Shown here piece by piece: positions 35,503-44,340 of a DNA stretch of 64,000 nucleotides. Within the stretch, counting starts at the first letter, position 1. Every line of letters begins with the position of its first letter. The stretch is taken from contig CALHCI010000157.1 in the NCBI GenBank assembly GCA_937931165.1, forward strand, positions 24,583-88,582. The letters run 5' to 3'. A model generated the notes under the pieces. That model made no database searches, was not told the DNA's origin, and saw only the letters and a program-made list of their open reading frames with translations. The translations under genes and the position numbers were made by a program. Source of the stretch: an uncultured Granulosicoccaceae bacterium. GTDB lineage: Bacteria > Pseudomonadota > Gammaproteobacteria > Granulosicoccales > Granulosicoccaceae.

Positions 35503-37602
35503 GTGACAGTTAAGGCTGTGGTTGGCTTTACATTGTCATCGGGCATTGGGCGCATACCGCACATTGAGAAGTTTCTCGATGTTGACGCGCTTTCGCGTAA
35601 CCCGCTTCAACTCGTAAAAGGTCACTGTAAGGCGGTGTACTCGTGGGGCTCTAAACCTTACAGCGTGCACTCAGAACGACTTGCGCAACAATTCAATCTT
35701 CCGCATATCCGACTTGAAGACGGTTTTATCTGTTCCTTCGGTAAAACGGTGCGCCCGCGAAAGTACTCACTCGTGGTGGATCCGGTTGGCGTTTATTACG
35801 ACGCCACCCGGCCTTCACGGCTCGAGAATATTTTGAACGGGGAAGATATCGACTCAGCGTTGCTTAATGATCCGATCACAGTTGCCCGGGCAAAATCACT
35901 GATAAAGCGAATAGTCGACGGGCGGATATCAAAGTACAACTATCTGTCTGTTGCTGCCAATCAAAGCAATTCTGCCGGGCAGGAAATACCGCACAGTGAT
36001 GCAATGGCACTGGTTGTTGACCAGACGATGGGGGATCAGTCGGTACGGTTGGGAGGAATGGATCAACAGCGCTTTAATCAGATGCTCGATTGTGCGGTGC
36101 GGGAATATGGTGAAAGCAACGTTATTGTAAAAGTACATCCGGATGTGTTGGCTGGTAAAAAAAGCGGTTATCTGACTGAACAGGCCGCACAACTTGGCGT
36201 ACGGGTACTGGGAGATGATCTTTCCGCCGATAAGCTTGCTGATTTTAATTGCGTTTTTGTTGGTACCTCTTTACTTGGCATGGAAGCACTGCTGCATGGC
36301 GGAACAGTTCGTTGCTTCGGGCAGCCGTTTTATTCCGGCTGGGGGTTAACTACCGATGAAACTCCGCAGCCGAGGCGAAAAGCCCGCCACAACCTGGAAG
36401 CGCTTTTCATAGCCGCGTATCTATTGTATCCGTGCTACGTTGATCCGGTGTCCGGTAGTGTCTGTGAACTTGAAAACATTATCGATCATATCGGGCTTCA
36501 GTACGCTCAGCGCAACCGTATCAATCGCCGCTACACCTGTGTTGGTATCACGCCGTGGAAAAAAGGCTATATCGACCGCTACCTTCAGCGTAATGATTTT
36601 GCCCACCAGCATTGGTCAAAACGCACATTGTTGAGTGCTGCAAATGATGCGATTGATGACAGTGAAGCGTTATTGGTGTGGGGCAGAAAGTCGGAAGATT
36701 CTGCGATTGAATCTCATCTCGAAAACCATTCTGTGGCACGAATGGAAGATGGTTTTCTACGCTCTGTTGGTCTGGGCAGTAACTTCACTGCTCCACGATC
36801 GCTGGTAATAGATGATCTGGGTATCTACTTTGATGCGACACGCCCGTCAAGACTTGAAGTGTTGTTGCAAAACTATCGTTGCAACGATCAGCAGATACAG
36901 CGCGCCGGGCAGCTGATCGAAACGCTGAAAGAACATCGAATCAGCAAATACATCAGCGCCAACGATGAAATCGGCGGTGCTGAGTTTTATCGGGATAAAA
37001 CCGTGCTGCTGGTCATCGGGCAGGTGCAAGGTGATGCATCACTGCGGTACGGCACCACAGATATTCGCACCAACCTCGATTTGATCAATGCGGTCAGGCA
37101 GGCGAACCCTGCAGGGGTGATTGTCTACAAGCCTCATCCGGACGTTGTCAGCGGAAATCGCGACGACGGAATTGCTAACTATGGAAAACTTTCGTCGCTT
37201 TGTGATCGGGTTGAAACCGAACTACCGATCCAAAATGTGATGCATCTGTGTGAGGAGATACACACTATGACGTCGCTGGCAGGGATGGAAGCACTACTTT
37301 GGGGCAAAAAGGTCGTTACATATGGTAGACCGTTTTATGCAGGATGGGGATTGACTTCGGATAGTTGTCAGTTCGAAAGAAGACAAAGAAAGCTTACTTT
37401 ACAAGAGCTTGTATATATTTCTTATGTCGAATATCCAGCATATCTGGACATTACGTCAGGCGAATTCACCAGCGTGGAAAATACCATTGCCGCACTGGTT
37501 GAAGAGCGGTTGCAAAGTGCTGGCTCGCTAACCGCCACCGGACTAGAAAAATACGTGAACATTGTTCGCAATATAAGAAAAGGTCTTACCTATGCCGCGT
37601 AA
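35503..37602 (+). CDS. kpsC: Capsule beta-Kdo transferase KpsC
   Basis: The 699-residue protein consists of two similar halves. Each has a motif of the kind SLVVDPVGVYYDATRPSRLE (first at about 85-105, second at about 427-447), and a later STSLAGMEALL-type segment. Such tandem retaining Kdo-transferase modules are characteristic of KpsC, which extends the poly-Kdo linker on lipid. Starts with GTG. It overlaps kpsS by 11 bp, so the two linker genes are coupled. Confidence 0.93.
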   Translation: MTVKAVVGFTLSSGIGRIPHIEKFLDVDALSRNPLQLVKGHCKAVYSWGSKPYSVHSERLAQQFNLPHIRLEDGFICSFGKTVRPRKYSLVVDPVGVYYDATRPSRLENILNGEDIDSALLNDPITVARAKSLIKRIVDGRISKYNYLSVAANQSNSAGQEIPHSDAMALVVDQTMGDQSVRLGGMDQQRFNQMLDCAVREYGESNVIVKVHPDVLAGKKSGYLTEQAAQLGVRVLGDDLSADKLADFNCVFVGTSLLGMEALLHGGTVRCFGQPFYSGWGLTTDETPQPRRKARHNLEALFIAAYLLYPCYVDPVSGSVCELENIIDHIGLQYAQRNRINRRYTCVGITPWKKGYIDRYLQRNDFAHQHWSKRTLLSAANDAIDDSEALLVWGRKSEDSAIESHLENHSVARMEDGFLRSVGLGSNFTAPRSLVIDDLGIYFDATRPSRLEVLLQNYRCNDQQIQRAGQLIETLKEHRISKYISANDEIGGAEFYRDKTVLLVIGQVQGDASLRYGTTDIRTNLDLINAVRQANPAGVIVYKPHPDVVSGNRDDGIANYGKLSSLCDRVETELPIQNVMHLCEEIHTMTSLAGMEALLWGKKVVTYGRPFYAGWGLTSDSCQFERRQRKLTLQELVYISYVEYPAYLDITSGEFTSVENTIAALVEERLQSAGSLTATGLEKYVNIVRNIRKGLTYAA

Positions 37603-38902
37603 TGTGTTGCTTCTCCAGGGACCGGTGGGACCGTTTTTTCGAAAACTCGCCACACAACTCGAGCACAATGGTCACAACGTCCTGAAAGTGAACCTGAATG
37701 GCGGGGATTTCTTTTACTACCAGCACGGCGATTTTATCAATTATCGCAATACGCCCGCGATGTGGCCGTTCTGGATTGAATCAGTCATTGTCGAACGCGA
37801 AATAGAACGCATTTATCTGTTCGGCGACTGCCGGCGGTATCATCGCCAGGCCATTGCAATAGCCAAAAGATTGGGGGTTGAGATCTTTGTCTTTGAAGAA
37901 GGCTACGTGAGACCCAACTACACGACGTTAGAGCGTGGCGGGGTAAACGGCAATTCCGAAGCGTGTGAAAAAACCGAACTGAGTAAAAGTCTGGAGGCGA
38001 TGGAGGTTCCGTTGCCGTCTGAAGACACGACATCAGCACCGGTAAACAGTGTGTTTATCAGTGCTGCCACCAGTGCGATGAAGTACTACATCGCATCTGC
38101 GGTGATGAGAAGACATTTTCCGGGCTATGAGCATCACCGGTCACTAAAGGTGTTTTCTGAAGGGCTGTACTGGATACGCTCCGGGTGTAGAAAAATGTTT
38201 TATAGGTGGAGTGAACGTGGCGTTAGTAACCGACTCACTAACGGAGAGATGCCGTATTTTCTGGTGCCGCTGCAGGTGCATAATGATACTCAGGTAACAC
38301 AGCATTCTGACTATGGCAGTGTAGAAGAATTTATAGAGCGGGTGATTGTGTCTTTTGCCGGAGCGGCGGAGAATACCAATCTGGTATTTAAACACCATCC
38401 GTATGACCGAGGCTACAAGTGCTATAAAAAACATATACGTAACCTGGTGCGTAAGCATAAAGTGCAAGGGCGTGTTTTTTATGTGAACGATACTGACTTG
38501 CCCGCGCTACTGAGAAACGCCAGCGGATCCGTTTTGATCAATAGCACGGTGGGGCTTTCCTCTCTGTATCACCAGACCCCGGTCAAAGCGATGGGGGATG
38601 CTATCTATGATCTGGCAGGTTTGACTCATCAGGGGTCTCTTGAAGCATTCTGGCAATCCCCCGGTGAAGTAGACAGAGACTTGTTTCAGAAGTTTCGCGA
38701 GTATCTGATAACAAAGACACAAATCAACGGGTCGGTCTACACTGAAGTTGATGCCGAGTGCGGCGCTTCCGGAATGATCTGGTCTGCTGAAATGTTTCGA
38801 ACGCACATACAGGCGACTTATCATAACGTGATTGATCTGGAAGAACGCAGAGCAGAAGAAGCGGCACTGGAAAGAGAAGCGCAGAAGAAGCTTGCGGTTT
38901 AG
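37592..38902 (+). CDS. kpsS: Capsule Kdo transferase KpsS
   Basis: The 436-residue protein begins with the typical KpsS opening VLLLQGPVGPFFRKLA, has HNVLKVNLNGGDFFYY and the FVFEEGYVRPNYTTLE motif (about 103-118), then a nucleotide-binding end with VLINSTVGLSSLYHQTPVKA. KpsS adds the first Kdo to phosphatidylglycerol. The last 25 residues are Glu/Ala-rich and helical, an extra tail. It is the last gene of the kps cluster; a perfect hairpin follows. Confidence 0.93.
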   Translation: MPRNVLLLQGPVGPFFRKLATQLEHNGHNVLKVNLNGGDFFYYQHGDFINYRNTPAMWPFWIESVIVEREIERIYLFGDCRRYHRQAIAIAKRLGVEIFVFEEGYVRPNYTTLERGGVNGNSEACEKTELSKSLEAMEVPLPSEDTTSAPVNSVFISAATSAMKYYIASAVMRRHFPGYEHHRSLKVFSEGLYWIRSGCRKMFYRWSERGVSNRLTNGEMPYFLVPLQVHNDTQVTQHSDYGSVEEFIERVIVSFAGAAENTNLVFKHHPYDRGYKCYKKHIRNLVRKHKVQGRVFYVNDTDLPALLRNASGSVLINSTVGLSSLYHQTPVKAMGDAIYDLAGLTHQGSLEAFWQSPGEVDRDLFQKFREYLITKTQINGSVYTEVDAECGASGMIWSAEMFRTHIQATYHNVIDLEERRAEEAALEREAQKKLAV

Positions 38903-38956
38903 ATCTGCGTTTACGACCACTTGTGTTGTTCGGTGAATTAGACAAATAACACAACA

Positions 38957-38983
38957 CACTGACCTGTTTATTTCAGGTCAGTG
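38957..38983 (+). terminator. Perfect hairpin after kpsS
   Basis: CACTGACCTG at 38957-38966 and CAGGTCAGTG at 38974-38983 form a perfect 10-bp stem with a 7-base T-rich loop. It lies 54 bp after the kpsS stop. No U-tract follows, so it may be a Rho-linked or protective hairpin as much as an intrinsic terminator. Confidence 0.55.
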
Positions 38984-39005
38984 GGTAAAGTCGTTTTATA
39001 CAGTT

Positions 39006-39038
39006 ATGATTCCACTATGACTCCACTGTGATTCCACC
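39006..39038. repeat. Three 11-bp tandem repeats
   Basis: The units ATGATTCCACT, ATGACTCCACT and GTGATTCCACC follow one another without gaps between the kpsS hairpin and the end of the pseudo-ATPase gene. The function is unknown. Confidence 0.8.
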
Positions 39039-39048
39039 GGGGATCGCG

Positions 39049-40218
39049 CTATTTTAGCGCTTGCAGATTCATTTGACCTGCACTGATCAGTCTTTTTCTT
39101 TGCTCTCTGATTGATTGTTTTTTCAGTGCCGAGTCGAAAGACTTTGCGATTGCATCCGTACTTCTTGTTTCGACAGAAAGCCTGATGGCATCGCTGGCAG
39201 AACACAACGAGAGTAGTAAGCGGTGTTCGCCAATGCCGGTATAGTTGCACCGGTCACAGCCAGGTGCGTAGTTAAGAGTACTGTTGGCTTTGATCCTATG
39301 TTGTTCCATGATGCGAATCTCGGATCCGTTAGGATTGTGCGCCTCGGCGCAATGCGGGCAGATCAGATGGGCATGGTCAAGTTCAATGCACGTGGTCAGA
39401 TTGGTCGCCAGTTGACGTTCGCTTATCGCCAGATCGGTAAGTTGCCGAATTGCACTTGCAGAGTTTGTGGCCTGAATAAAAACAGTCGCCGTGCTGTATT
39501 GATTCAATAGCGTGTTAAGCAGTGTTGTATCTCTGCTTCGTTGCCAGTCGATAAATACATGATCAGCATCGGTCACGGGCATACCATGCGCATGGTCAAC
39601 AGAGATCTGACTCACTCTGGGTATATGCTTTCTGGTCGACGATTCAAAAGAAACAATTCGACTATCAAGCGTCTGGAGTTCGCCAAGCAACGGGTAGTAC
39701 AGGTCGCACAAAAGATCACACGATGGGCTTGATACGATGGTTAGTCCATCGGTGTGGCTGTTCAATCGTTGTCGAATATTGTCTATCGACTCAGCTTTCA
39801 GCGTGGTTTGCTCGAGTATTTCCGGAATATTAGTCGGGTGGTTAATCTCAAGTGTTAATGCCATACCGGTAGTGGTCGGGCAGCTTTGACAGACGATGTG
39901 GCATTCTACGTTGCGATGCACAACATCAAAGGTGAGCGTGTCGATGGTGCCGAAAGTTGAACTACTTATCTTTTCGAGTTCTGCGATCAGCTCACTAATC
40001 AGCGTTGGGGAATCTACCCGTGCTTCGTCGAGCTTTCCTTTTATTCGTTTACGTACCCGACAAAACGCTGTTTCCTGTTGCAGGTGTATCGTTCTGACCT
40101 TTTGATCAATAGCGTCATCGAGCAATTGGTGAAAATGCGAGGCAGCATCGGGAGATTCGTCGTTTCTCGCGTAAAACGGTTCAGCCGGCGCTTGCGCCGC
40201 CATATTGGTTTTATGCAT
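39049..40218 (-). CDS. Degenerate GspE/PilB/MshE-like protein lacking ATPase motifs
   Basis: The 389-residue product can be threaded onto type II secretion/type IV pilus ATPases. The Walker A site reads IVSSPSCDLLCDLYY (161-175), with GKT/S lost. The Asp-box region reads SFESSTRKHIPRVSQ, the Walker B reads HVFIDWQRSRD (220-230) in place of a GEIRD-type motif, and the His box is gone. The zinc-finger tetracysteine is kept: CPHC at 287-290 and CDRCNYTGIGEH at 321-332. The ATPase N-terminal domain is also short. It is either a pseudoenzyme with a structural role or a decaying gene, although the frame is intact. It sits alone, facing kpsS convergently. Confidence 0.7.
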   Translation of the reverse strand: MHKTNMAAQAPAEPFYARNDESPDAASHFHQLLDDAIDQKVRTIHLQQETAFCRVRKRIKGKLDEARVDSPTLISELIAELEKISSSTFGTIDTLTFDVVHRNVECHIVCQSCPTTTGMALTLEINHPTNIPEILEQTTLKAESIDNIRQRLNSHTDGLTIVSSPSCDLLCDLYYPLLGELQTLDSRIVSFESSTRKHIPRVSQISVDHAHGMPVTDADHVFIDWQRSRDTTLLNTLLNQYSTATVFIQATNSASAIRQLTDLAISERQLATNLTTCIELDHAHLICPHCAEAHNPNGSEIRIMEQHRIKANSTLNYAPGCDRCNYTGIGEHRLLLSLCSASDAIRLSVETRSTDAIAKSFDSALKKQSIREQRKRLISAGQMNLQALK

Positions 40219-40294
40219 CTGTGGTCGCCGTAGAGTCTTTTATCAGACGGTTATCGGCAGAACCACAGCAGCATTGCGGACAAATTGAAGTGAC

Positions 40295-40320
40295 GCGGCC
40301 AGGTTCCCGGCCGCCTTTTT
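40295..40320 (+). terminator. Intrinsic-terminator-like hairpin on the plus strand
   Basis: GCGGCC (40295-40300) pairs with GGCCGC (40309-40314) over an 8-base loop and is followed by CTTTTT on the plus strand. Both flanking genes are on the minus strand, so the U-tract points the wrong way for them. It may end an antisense or small RNA, or work only as a stem for fumA transcripts. Confidence 0.45.
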
Positions 40321-40338
40321 ATATCTTTGCGGGAGAAT

Positions 40339-41865
40339 TTATTTGAAATAGACAGGCTGCACTTCACCGCTGGATATTTTTTGACGCCAGATCGCCGGGC
40401 CGGTCTGGTGTACAGCCTCCCCCTGACTGTCCACAGCCACTGTCACTGGCATATCTTTAACAACAAACTCGTGTATGGCTTCCATACCGAGATCTTCAAA
40501 AGCAATAATCCGTGCGGAAGTAATAGCGCGTGACACCAGATAGGCCGCACCGCCAACTGCCATTAAATACACGGAGCGATGTTTTTTAATGGCGTCAATG
40601 CCTGCAGGGCCTCTTTCTGCTTTGCCGACCATACCGAGCAGTCCGGTTTTGGCCAGCATCATTTCGGTAAATTTATCCATGCGGGTGGAGGTGGTTGGCC
40701 CTGCCGGCCCGACCGCTTCATCTCTGACCGCGTCTACCGGCCCGACGTAGTAGATCATTTTGCCGGTGAGATCAACGGGCAGCGCTTCGCCTTTGTCGAG
40801 TAGCTCTTTGATACGTTTGTGTGCTGCATCACGGCCGGTTAGCAGCGTACCGTTCAGCAGCAGTGTTTCACCCGGTTTAAATGTCTGTACTTCGTCGCTG
40901 GTTAATGTGTCGAGGTTGACCGAACGGGCACTTGGACCAATGTCCCAGGTAATCTCCGGCCAGTCAGATAGCGCCGGCGGCGATTGCAGGCTCGCGCCGC
41001 TGCCATCGAGTACAAAGTGCGCGTGACGAGTTGCGGCACAATTCGGAATCATACTTACCGGCAGTGAGGCGGCGTGCGTCGGGTAGTCGGCGATTTTTAC
41101 ATCAAGCACAGTAGTCAGCCCACCGAGTCCCTGTGCGCCAATACCCAATGCGTTAACCTTTTCGAAAATCTCCAGTCGCATTTCTTCGACACGACTGGCT
41201 GCTCCTCGTGCTTTGAGTTCGTGAATGTCTATCGGATCCATCAGGACCTGTTTGGCCAGCACTGCTGATTTTTCTGCGGTACCACCGATACCAATGCCAA
41301 GCATGCCCGGCGGGCACCAGCCGGCACCCATGGTGGGCACTGTTTTTACCACCCAGTCAACGATACTGTCGCTCGGGTTGAGCATGACCATTTTGGATTT
41401 ATTCTCAGAACCACCGCCTTTTGCGGCGATATCAATTTCGACAGTATTTCCTGCCACCATTTCTGTGTGAATTACCGCAGGCGTGTTGTCGCGGGTGTTG
41501 CGTCTGGCACCTGCGGGGTCGTCGAGTATGGATGCACGCAAGGTATTGTCCGGGTGCAGGTAGGCGCGTCGTACGCCTTCGTTAATCATATCGTTGAGGG
41601 GCATCTCGCTGTCCCAGCGCACGTCCATACCCACTTTGACGAATACCGTCACAATGCCGGTGTCCTGGCAGATCGGTCGGTGACCCTCTGCGCACAAGCG
41701 GCTGTTGATCAGGATTTGCGCCATGGCATCCTTGGCGGGCTTTGATTCTTCCCGCTGGTAGGCATCGTGTACCGCGTCGACGAAATCTTTCGGGTGATAG
41801 TAAGAGATAAATTGCAGCGCGTCGGCGACGCTGTCGATGACGTGGTCCTGATGTATTGTTGTCAT
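40339..41865 (-). CDS. fumA: Class I fumarate hydratase ([4Fe-4S])
   Basis: The 508-residue enzyme has the three cluster cysteines expected of class I fumarases: Cys66 in GHRPICQDTG, Cys184 in GWCPPGMLGIG and Cys276 in IPNCAATRH. The alpha-type region is fused to a beta-type region (from about residue 300; e.g. PVDLTGKMIYYVGPVDAVRD), as in E. coli FumA/FumB. It hydrates fumarate to malate in the TCA cycle. It is read divergently from the trp genes with a 312-bp gap that holds repeats and the trp leader. Confidence 0.93.
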   Translation of the reverse strand: MTTIHQDHVIDSVADALQFISYYHPKDFVDAVHDAYQREESKPAKDAMAQILINSRLCAEGHRPICQDTGIVTVFVKVGMDVRWDSEMPLNDMINEGVRRAYLHPDNTLRASILDDPAGARRNTRDNTPAVIHTEMVAGNTVEIDIAAKGGGSENKSKMVMLNPSDSIVDWVVKTVPTMGAGWCPPGMLGIGIGGTAEKSAVLAKQVLMDPIDIHELKARGAASRVEEMRLEIFEKVNALGIGAQGLGGLTTVLDVKIADYPTHAASLPVSMIPNCAATRHAHFVLDGSGASLQSPPALSDWPEITWDIGPSARSVNLDTLTSDEVQTFKPGETLLLNGTLLTGRDAAHKRIKELLDKGEALPVDLTGKMIYYVGPVDAVRDEAVGPAGPTTSTRMDKFTEMMLAKTGLLGMVGKAERGPAGIDAIKKHRSVYLMAVGGAAYLVSRAITSARIIAFEDLGMEAIHEFVVKDMPVTVAVDSQGEAVHQTGPAIWRQKISSGEVQPVYFK

Positions 41866-41928
41866 GCTCTAGTCGGTGAGTTGGATGTGTGACTAATATA
41901 TAGTGCGTGTGGTGTTGAATGCTATCCC

Positions 41929-41964
41929 TGTGGTTTGCAATGTGGGTTGCAATGCGGGTTGCGA
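41929..41964. repeat. Three 12-bp tandem repeats between fumA and trpE
   Basis: The units TGTGGTTTGCAA, TGTGGGTTGCAA and TGCGGGTTGCGA are adjacent and lie about 65 bp upstream of fumA, in its probable promoter. They are on the fumA side of the divergent region. They may be operator copies or simply slippage-derived repeats. Confidence 0.75.
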
Positions 41965-42003
41965 TTCAGGCGTGCACCACCCCGACAATCCGCTGTTCCG
42001 CGC

Positions 42004-42032
42004 TTGACTGGGTTTGAGCGTTGTGGATTAAT
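42004..42032 (+). promoter_or_regulatory. Candidate promoter for the trp leader and trpE
   Basis: TTGACT at 42004-42009 and ATTAAT at 42027-42032 are spaced by 17 bp, giving a start near 42040 and room for a ribosome site before the leader ORF. A second TTGACA at 42032-42037 has a weaker partner (TTATCT at 42056-42061) and would leave no space before the leader ATG. Read by eye only. Confidence 0.35.
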
Positions 42033-42077
42033 TGACACTGATTTAACTTTTCCGGTTATCTTGTCTGGATCTTTGTC

Positions 42078-42224
42078 ATGGGCTTTACACTCAACAGACT
42101 GAACGTCTTGTGGCCTTGGTGGCGTTGGCGAAGCGCCGACCACTGCACGCACACCCGTTCCGATTCTGTTTCTGCTCATGAGTTTCCCGATGAATACCAG
42201 CCAAGGCGCAACCCCCCCCTCTGA
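42078..42224 (+). CDS. trpL: Putative trp attenuator leader peptide (Trp-rich ORF)
   Basis: A 48-codon ORF starts at ATG 42078, with GGA 8 bases upstream. Its codons 12-17 read W-P-W-W-R-W, four Trp codons out of six, directly upstream of trpE. This is the signature of a Trp-sensing leader. The Trp codons lie at the 5' arm of a 7-bp stem (GTTGGCG 42124-42130, CGCCGAC 42134-42140). Unlike enteric leaders it does not stop before the structural gene: it runs 47 bases into trpE in another frame and ends at 42224. No U-rich terminator lies before trpE, so the mechanism may be translational rather than classical attenuation. The region is TGG/GG-rich, so chance cannot be excluded. Confidence 0.6.
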   Translation: MGFTLNRLNVLWPWWRWRSADHCTHTRSDSVSAHEFPDEYQPRRNPPL

Positions 42225-43737
42225 AGGCGTTCAATCCGCCAGCCAGCCTGAAAGTCAGCCTGAAAGTCAGCAAAAAACTGTCCTGACCCGCGAGATACTC
42301 GCAGATCTCGACACCCCGGTTTCAACCTACCTGAAAGTTGCCAACAAGCCGAAGACCTACCTCTTTGAATCGGTGACCGGTGGTGACAAGTGGGGCAGGT
42401 ATTCAATTATCGGGCTGCCGTGTCGCGAGTGGATTTCGGTCACCGGTCATGAGATTACCCACATCATTGACGACAAAGTCGTCGCAACGATTGTCGAGCC
42501 CGATCCACTCAAATGGATCGAAGATTTCCAGGCCGGTTACCAGGTCAGTGACGATCATCACCTGCCGCGTTTTATTGGCGGGCTGGTTGGTTACTTTGGT
42601 TACGAGACTATTGGCTATGTAGAGTCGAAGCTAAGTGGTCCTGCTGCCGCCGACCCCATCGGCACCCCCGACATAGCGCTGATGATCTCTAACGAAGTGA
42701 TTGTGTTTGATAATCTGCTGGGCAAATTGATTATTGTGGTACACGCGCTTGCTGGTGATGAAAGCACCGGTGAAAAACGCCTTGATGAAATTGAAAATCA
42801 GTTGCGCGGTCCTGCCGTACCATTGCCGGAGCATCAGGCTAAAACACTGGACGCCAGCGATTTCAGTTCACTGTACGGGCAAAATGCATTTATGGCTGGT
42901 GTTGAACGTATTCGTGAATATATCACTGCCGGTGACTGTATGCAGGTAGTGCTTGCGCAGCGCCTTGCGGCACCGTTCAGTGCCAGTGCCTTAAGTCTGT
43001 ATCGTGCACTGCGACTGCTGAACCCGTCACCCTATATGTATCATCTGGATTTTGGCGACTATCAAATTGTTGGTTCTTCACCGGAGATTTTGGTGCGTCT
43101 TGAGGGTGAAGAAGTCACTGTCCGACCCATTGCGGGTACCCGGCCGCGCGGTGCGTCGGAAAGTGAAGACCTCGCCCACGAACAAAGCCTGCTGAACGAT
43201 CCAAAAGAACTGGCAGAACATCTGATGCTGATCGATCTGGGTCGCAATGATGTCGGTCGTATTGCCGCTACAGGTACTGTGAGCTTGACTGAAAAAATGC
43301 AGATCGAACGCTACTCACACGTGATGCATATTGTGTCTAATGTGTGCGGAAAGCTAAAGCCCGGTCAATCAGCCATGGATGTTATTCGTGCCACGTTTCC
43401 GGCTGGTACCGTCAGTGGCGCGCCAAAGATCCGTGCCATGGAAATTATCCGTGAGCTCGAACCGATCAAGCGTGGTATCTACTCCGGTGCGGTGGGGTAT
43501 CTGTCGTGGAACGGCAATCTCGACACCGCAATCGCTATTCGAACCGCTGTCGTTAAAGATGGCGAGGTGTTTGTGCAGGCCGGGGCAGGGGTTGTCTATG
43601 ATTCGGACCCGGCCAGTGAATGGGAGGAAACCATGAACAAAGCACGGGCAGTTATTCAGGCGGCGAGACTTGCAGAAACCGGCTTCGACAGCGCATCGAT
43701 CAGTCGTTTCTCGGCACCCGTCAGGAAGGAGGGCTGA
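42178..43737 (+). CDS. trpE: Anthranilate synthase component I
   Basis: The 519-residue enzyme has the Trp-binding region YLFESVTGGDKWGRYSIIG (near 50-70, the LLES-type feedback site). The chorismate site is made up of PSPYMYHLDFGDYQIVGSSP, VRPIAGTRPRG, HLMLIDLGRNDVGRIA and ATFPAGTVSGAPKIRAMEII. It makes anthranilate with TrpG. The start is uncertain: ATG 42178 or ATG 42190 (Met5). Neither has a strong Shine-Dalgarno sequence, which would fit coupled translation from the overlapping leader ORF. The first 33 residues are extra relative to most TrpE and contain a Gln/Ser/Glu repeat. trpE is 3 bp upstream of trpG. Confidence 0.95.
   Translation: MSFPMNTSQGATPPSEGVQSASQPESQPESQQKTVLTREILADLDTPVSTYLKVANKPKTYLFESVTGGDKWGRYSIIGLPCREWISVTGHEITHIIDDKVVATIVEPDPLKWIEDFQAGYQVSDDHHLPRFIGGLVGYFGYETIGYVESKLSGPAAADPIGTPDIALMISNEVIVFDNLLGKLIIVVHALAGDESTGEKRLDEIENQLRGPAVPLPEHQAKTLDASDFSSLYGQNAFMAGVERIREYITAGDCMQVVLAQRLAAPFSASALSLYRALRLLNPSPYMYHLDFGDYQIVGSSPEILVRLEGEEVTVRPIAGTRPRGASESEDLAHEQSLLNDPKELAEHLMLIDLGRNDVGRIAATGTVSLTEKMQIERYSHVMHIVSNVCGKLKPGQSAMDVIRATFPAGTVSGAPKIRAMEIIRELEPIKRGIYSGAVGYLSWNGNLDTAIAIRTAVVKDGEVFVQAGAGVVYDSDPASEWEETMNKARAVIQAARLAETGFDSASISRFSAPVRKEG
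42244..42267 (+). repeat. In-frame 12-bp tandem repeat in trpE N-terminus
   Basis: Two copies of CAGCCTGAAAGT encode QPES-QPES in the extra N-terminal segment of TrpE. This segment has no match to the catalytic domain. Confidence 0.75.
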
Positions 43738-43740
43738 GCC

Positions 43741-44340
43741 ATGTTAATGATGATCGACAACTACGACTCTTTTACCTACAACCTGGTGCAGTACTTTGGC
43801 GAACTCGGTGCTGATGTCACCGTTGAGCGCAATGATGAAATTTCAGTACAGCAGGTAATCGACAGTGAACCGTATTGCCTGGTGATATCCCCTGGCCCGT
43901 GCACGCCAAAAGATGCCGGTATTTCGGTAGACCTGATCAAATCAGCCGCAGGCTCACTGCCACTGTTTGGTGTGTGCCTTGGTATGCAATGCATTGGTGC
44001 CGCTTTCGGTGGCAACATAGTAAGTGCCGGAGAAATCATGCATGGCAAAACGTCCGAGGTTTATCATTCTGGCAAAGGTGTGTTCAGCGGTTTGCCTAAT
44101 CCGGTGGTGACTACCCGCTATCACTCACTGGTGATTGAACAAGCCAGTTTGCCTGACTGTCTGGAAGTGACCGCCTGGACGCAAACCGCTGATGGCGCCA
44201 TTGAAGAAATCATGGGGGTCAGGCATCGCACACTCGATATTGAAGGTGTCCAGTTTCATCCCGAATCCATATTGACTGAAAACGGGCACGACATGCTCGA
44301 CAACTTTCTACAGGGCTGCGGCTATGACAAACAAGTTTGA
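43741..44340 (+). CDS. trpG: Anthranilate synthase component II (glutamine amidotransferase)
   Basis: The 199-residue class I glutamine amidotransferase starts with [21 protein letters not shown]. The nucleophile is in [16 protein letters not shown], and the His-Glu pair lies in VQFHPES. It hydrolyses glutamine and passes ammonia to TrpE. It overlaps trpD by 17 bp. Confidence 0.96.
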   Translation: MLMMIDNYDSFTYNLVQYFGELGADVTVERNDEISVQQVIDSEPYCLVISPGPCTPKDAGISVDLIKSAAGSLPLFGVCLGMQCIGAAFGGNIVSAGEIMHGKTSEVYHSGKGVFSGLPNPVVTTRYHSLVIEQASLPDCLEVTAWTQTADGAIEEIMGVRHRTLDIEGVQFHPESILTENGHDMLDNFLQGCGYDKQV

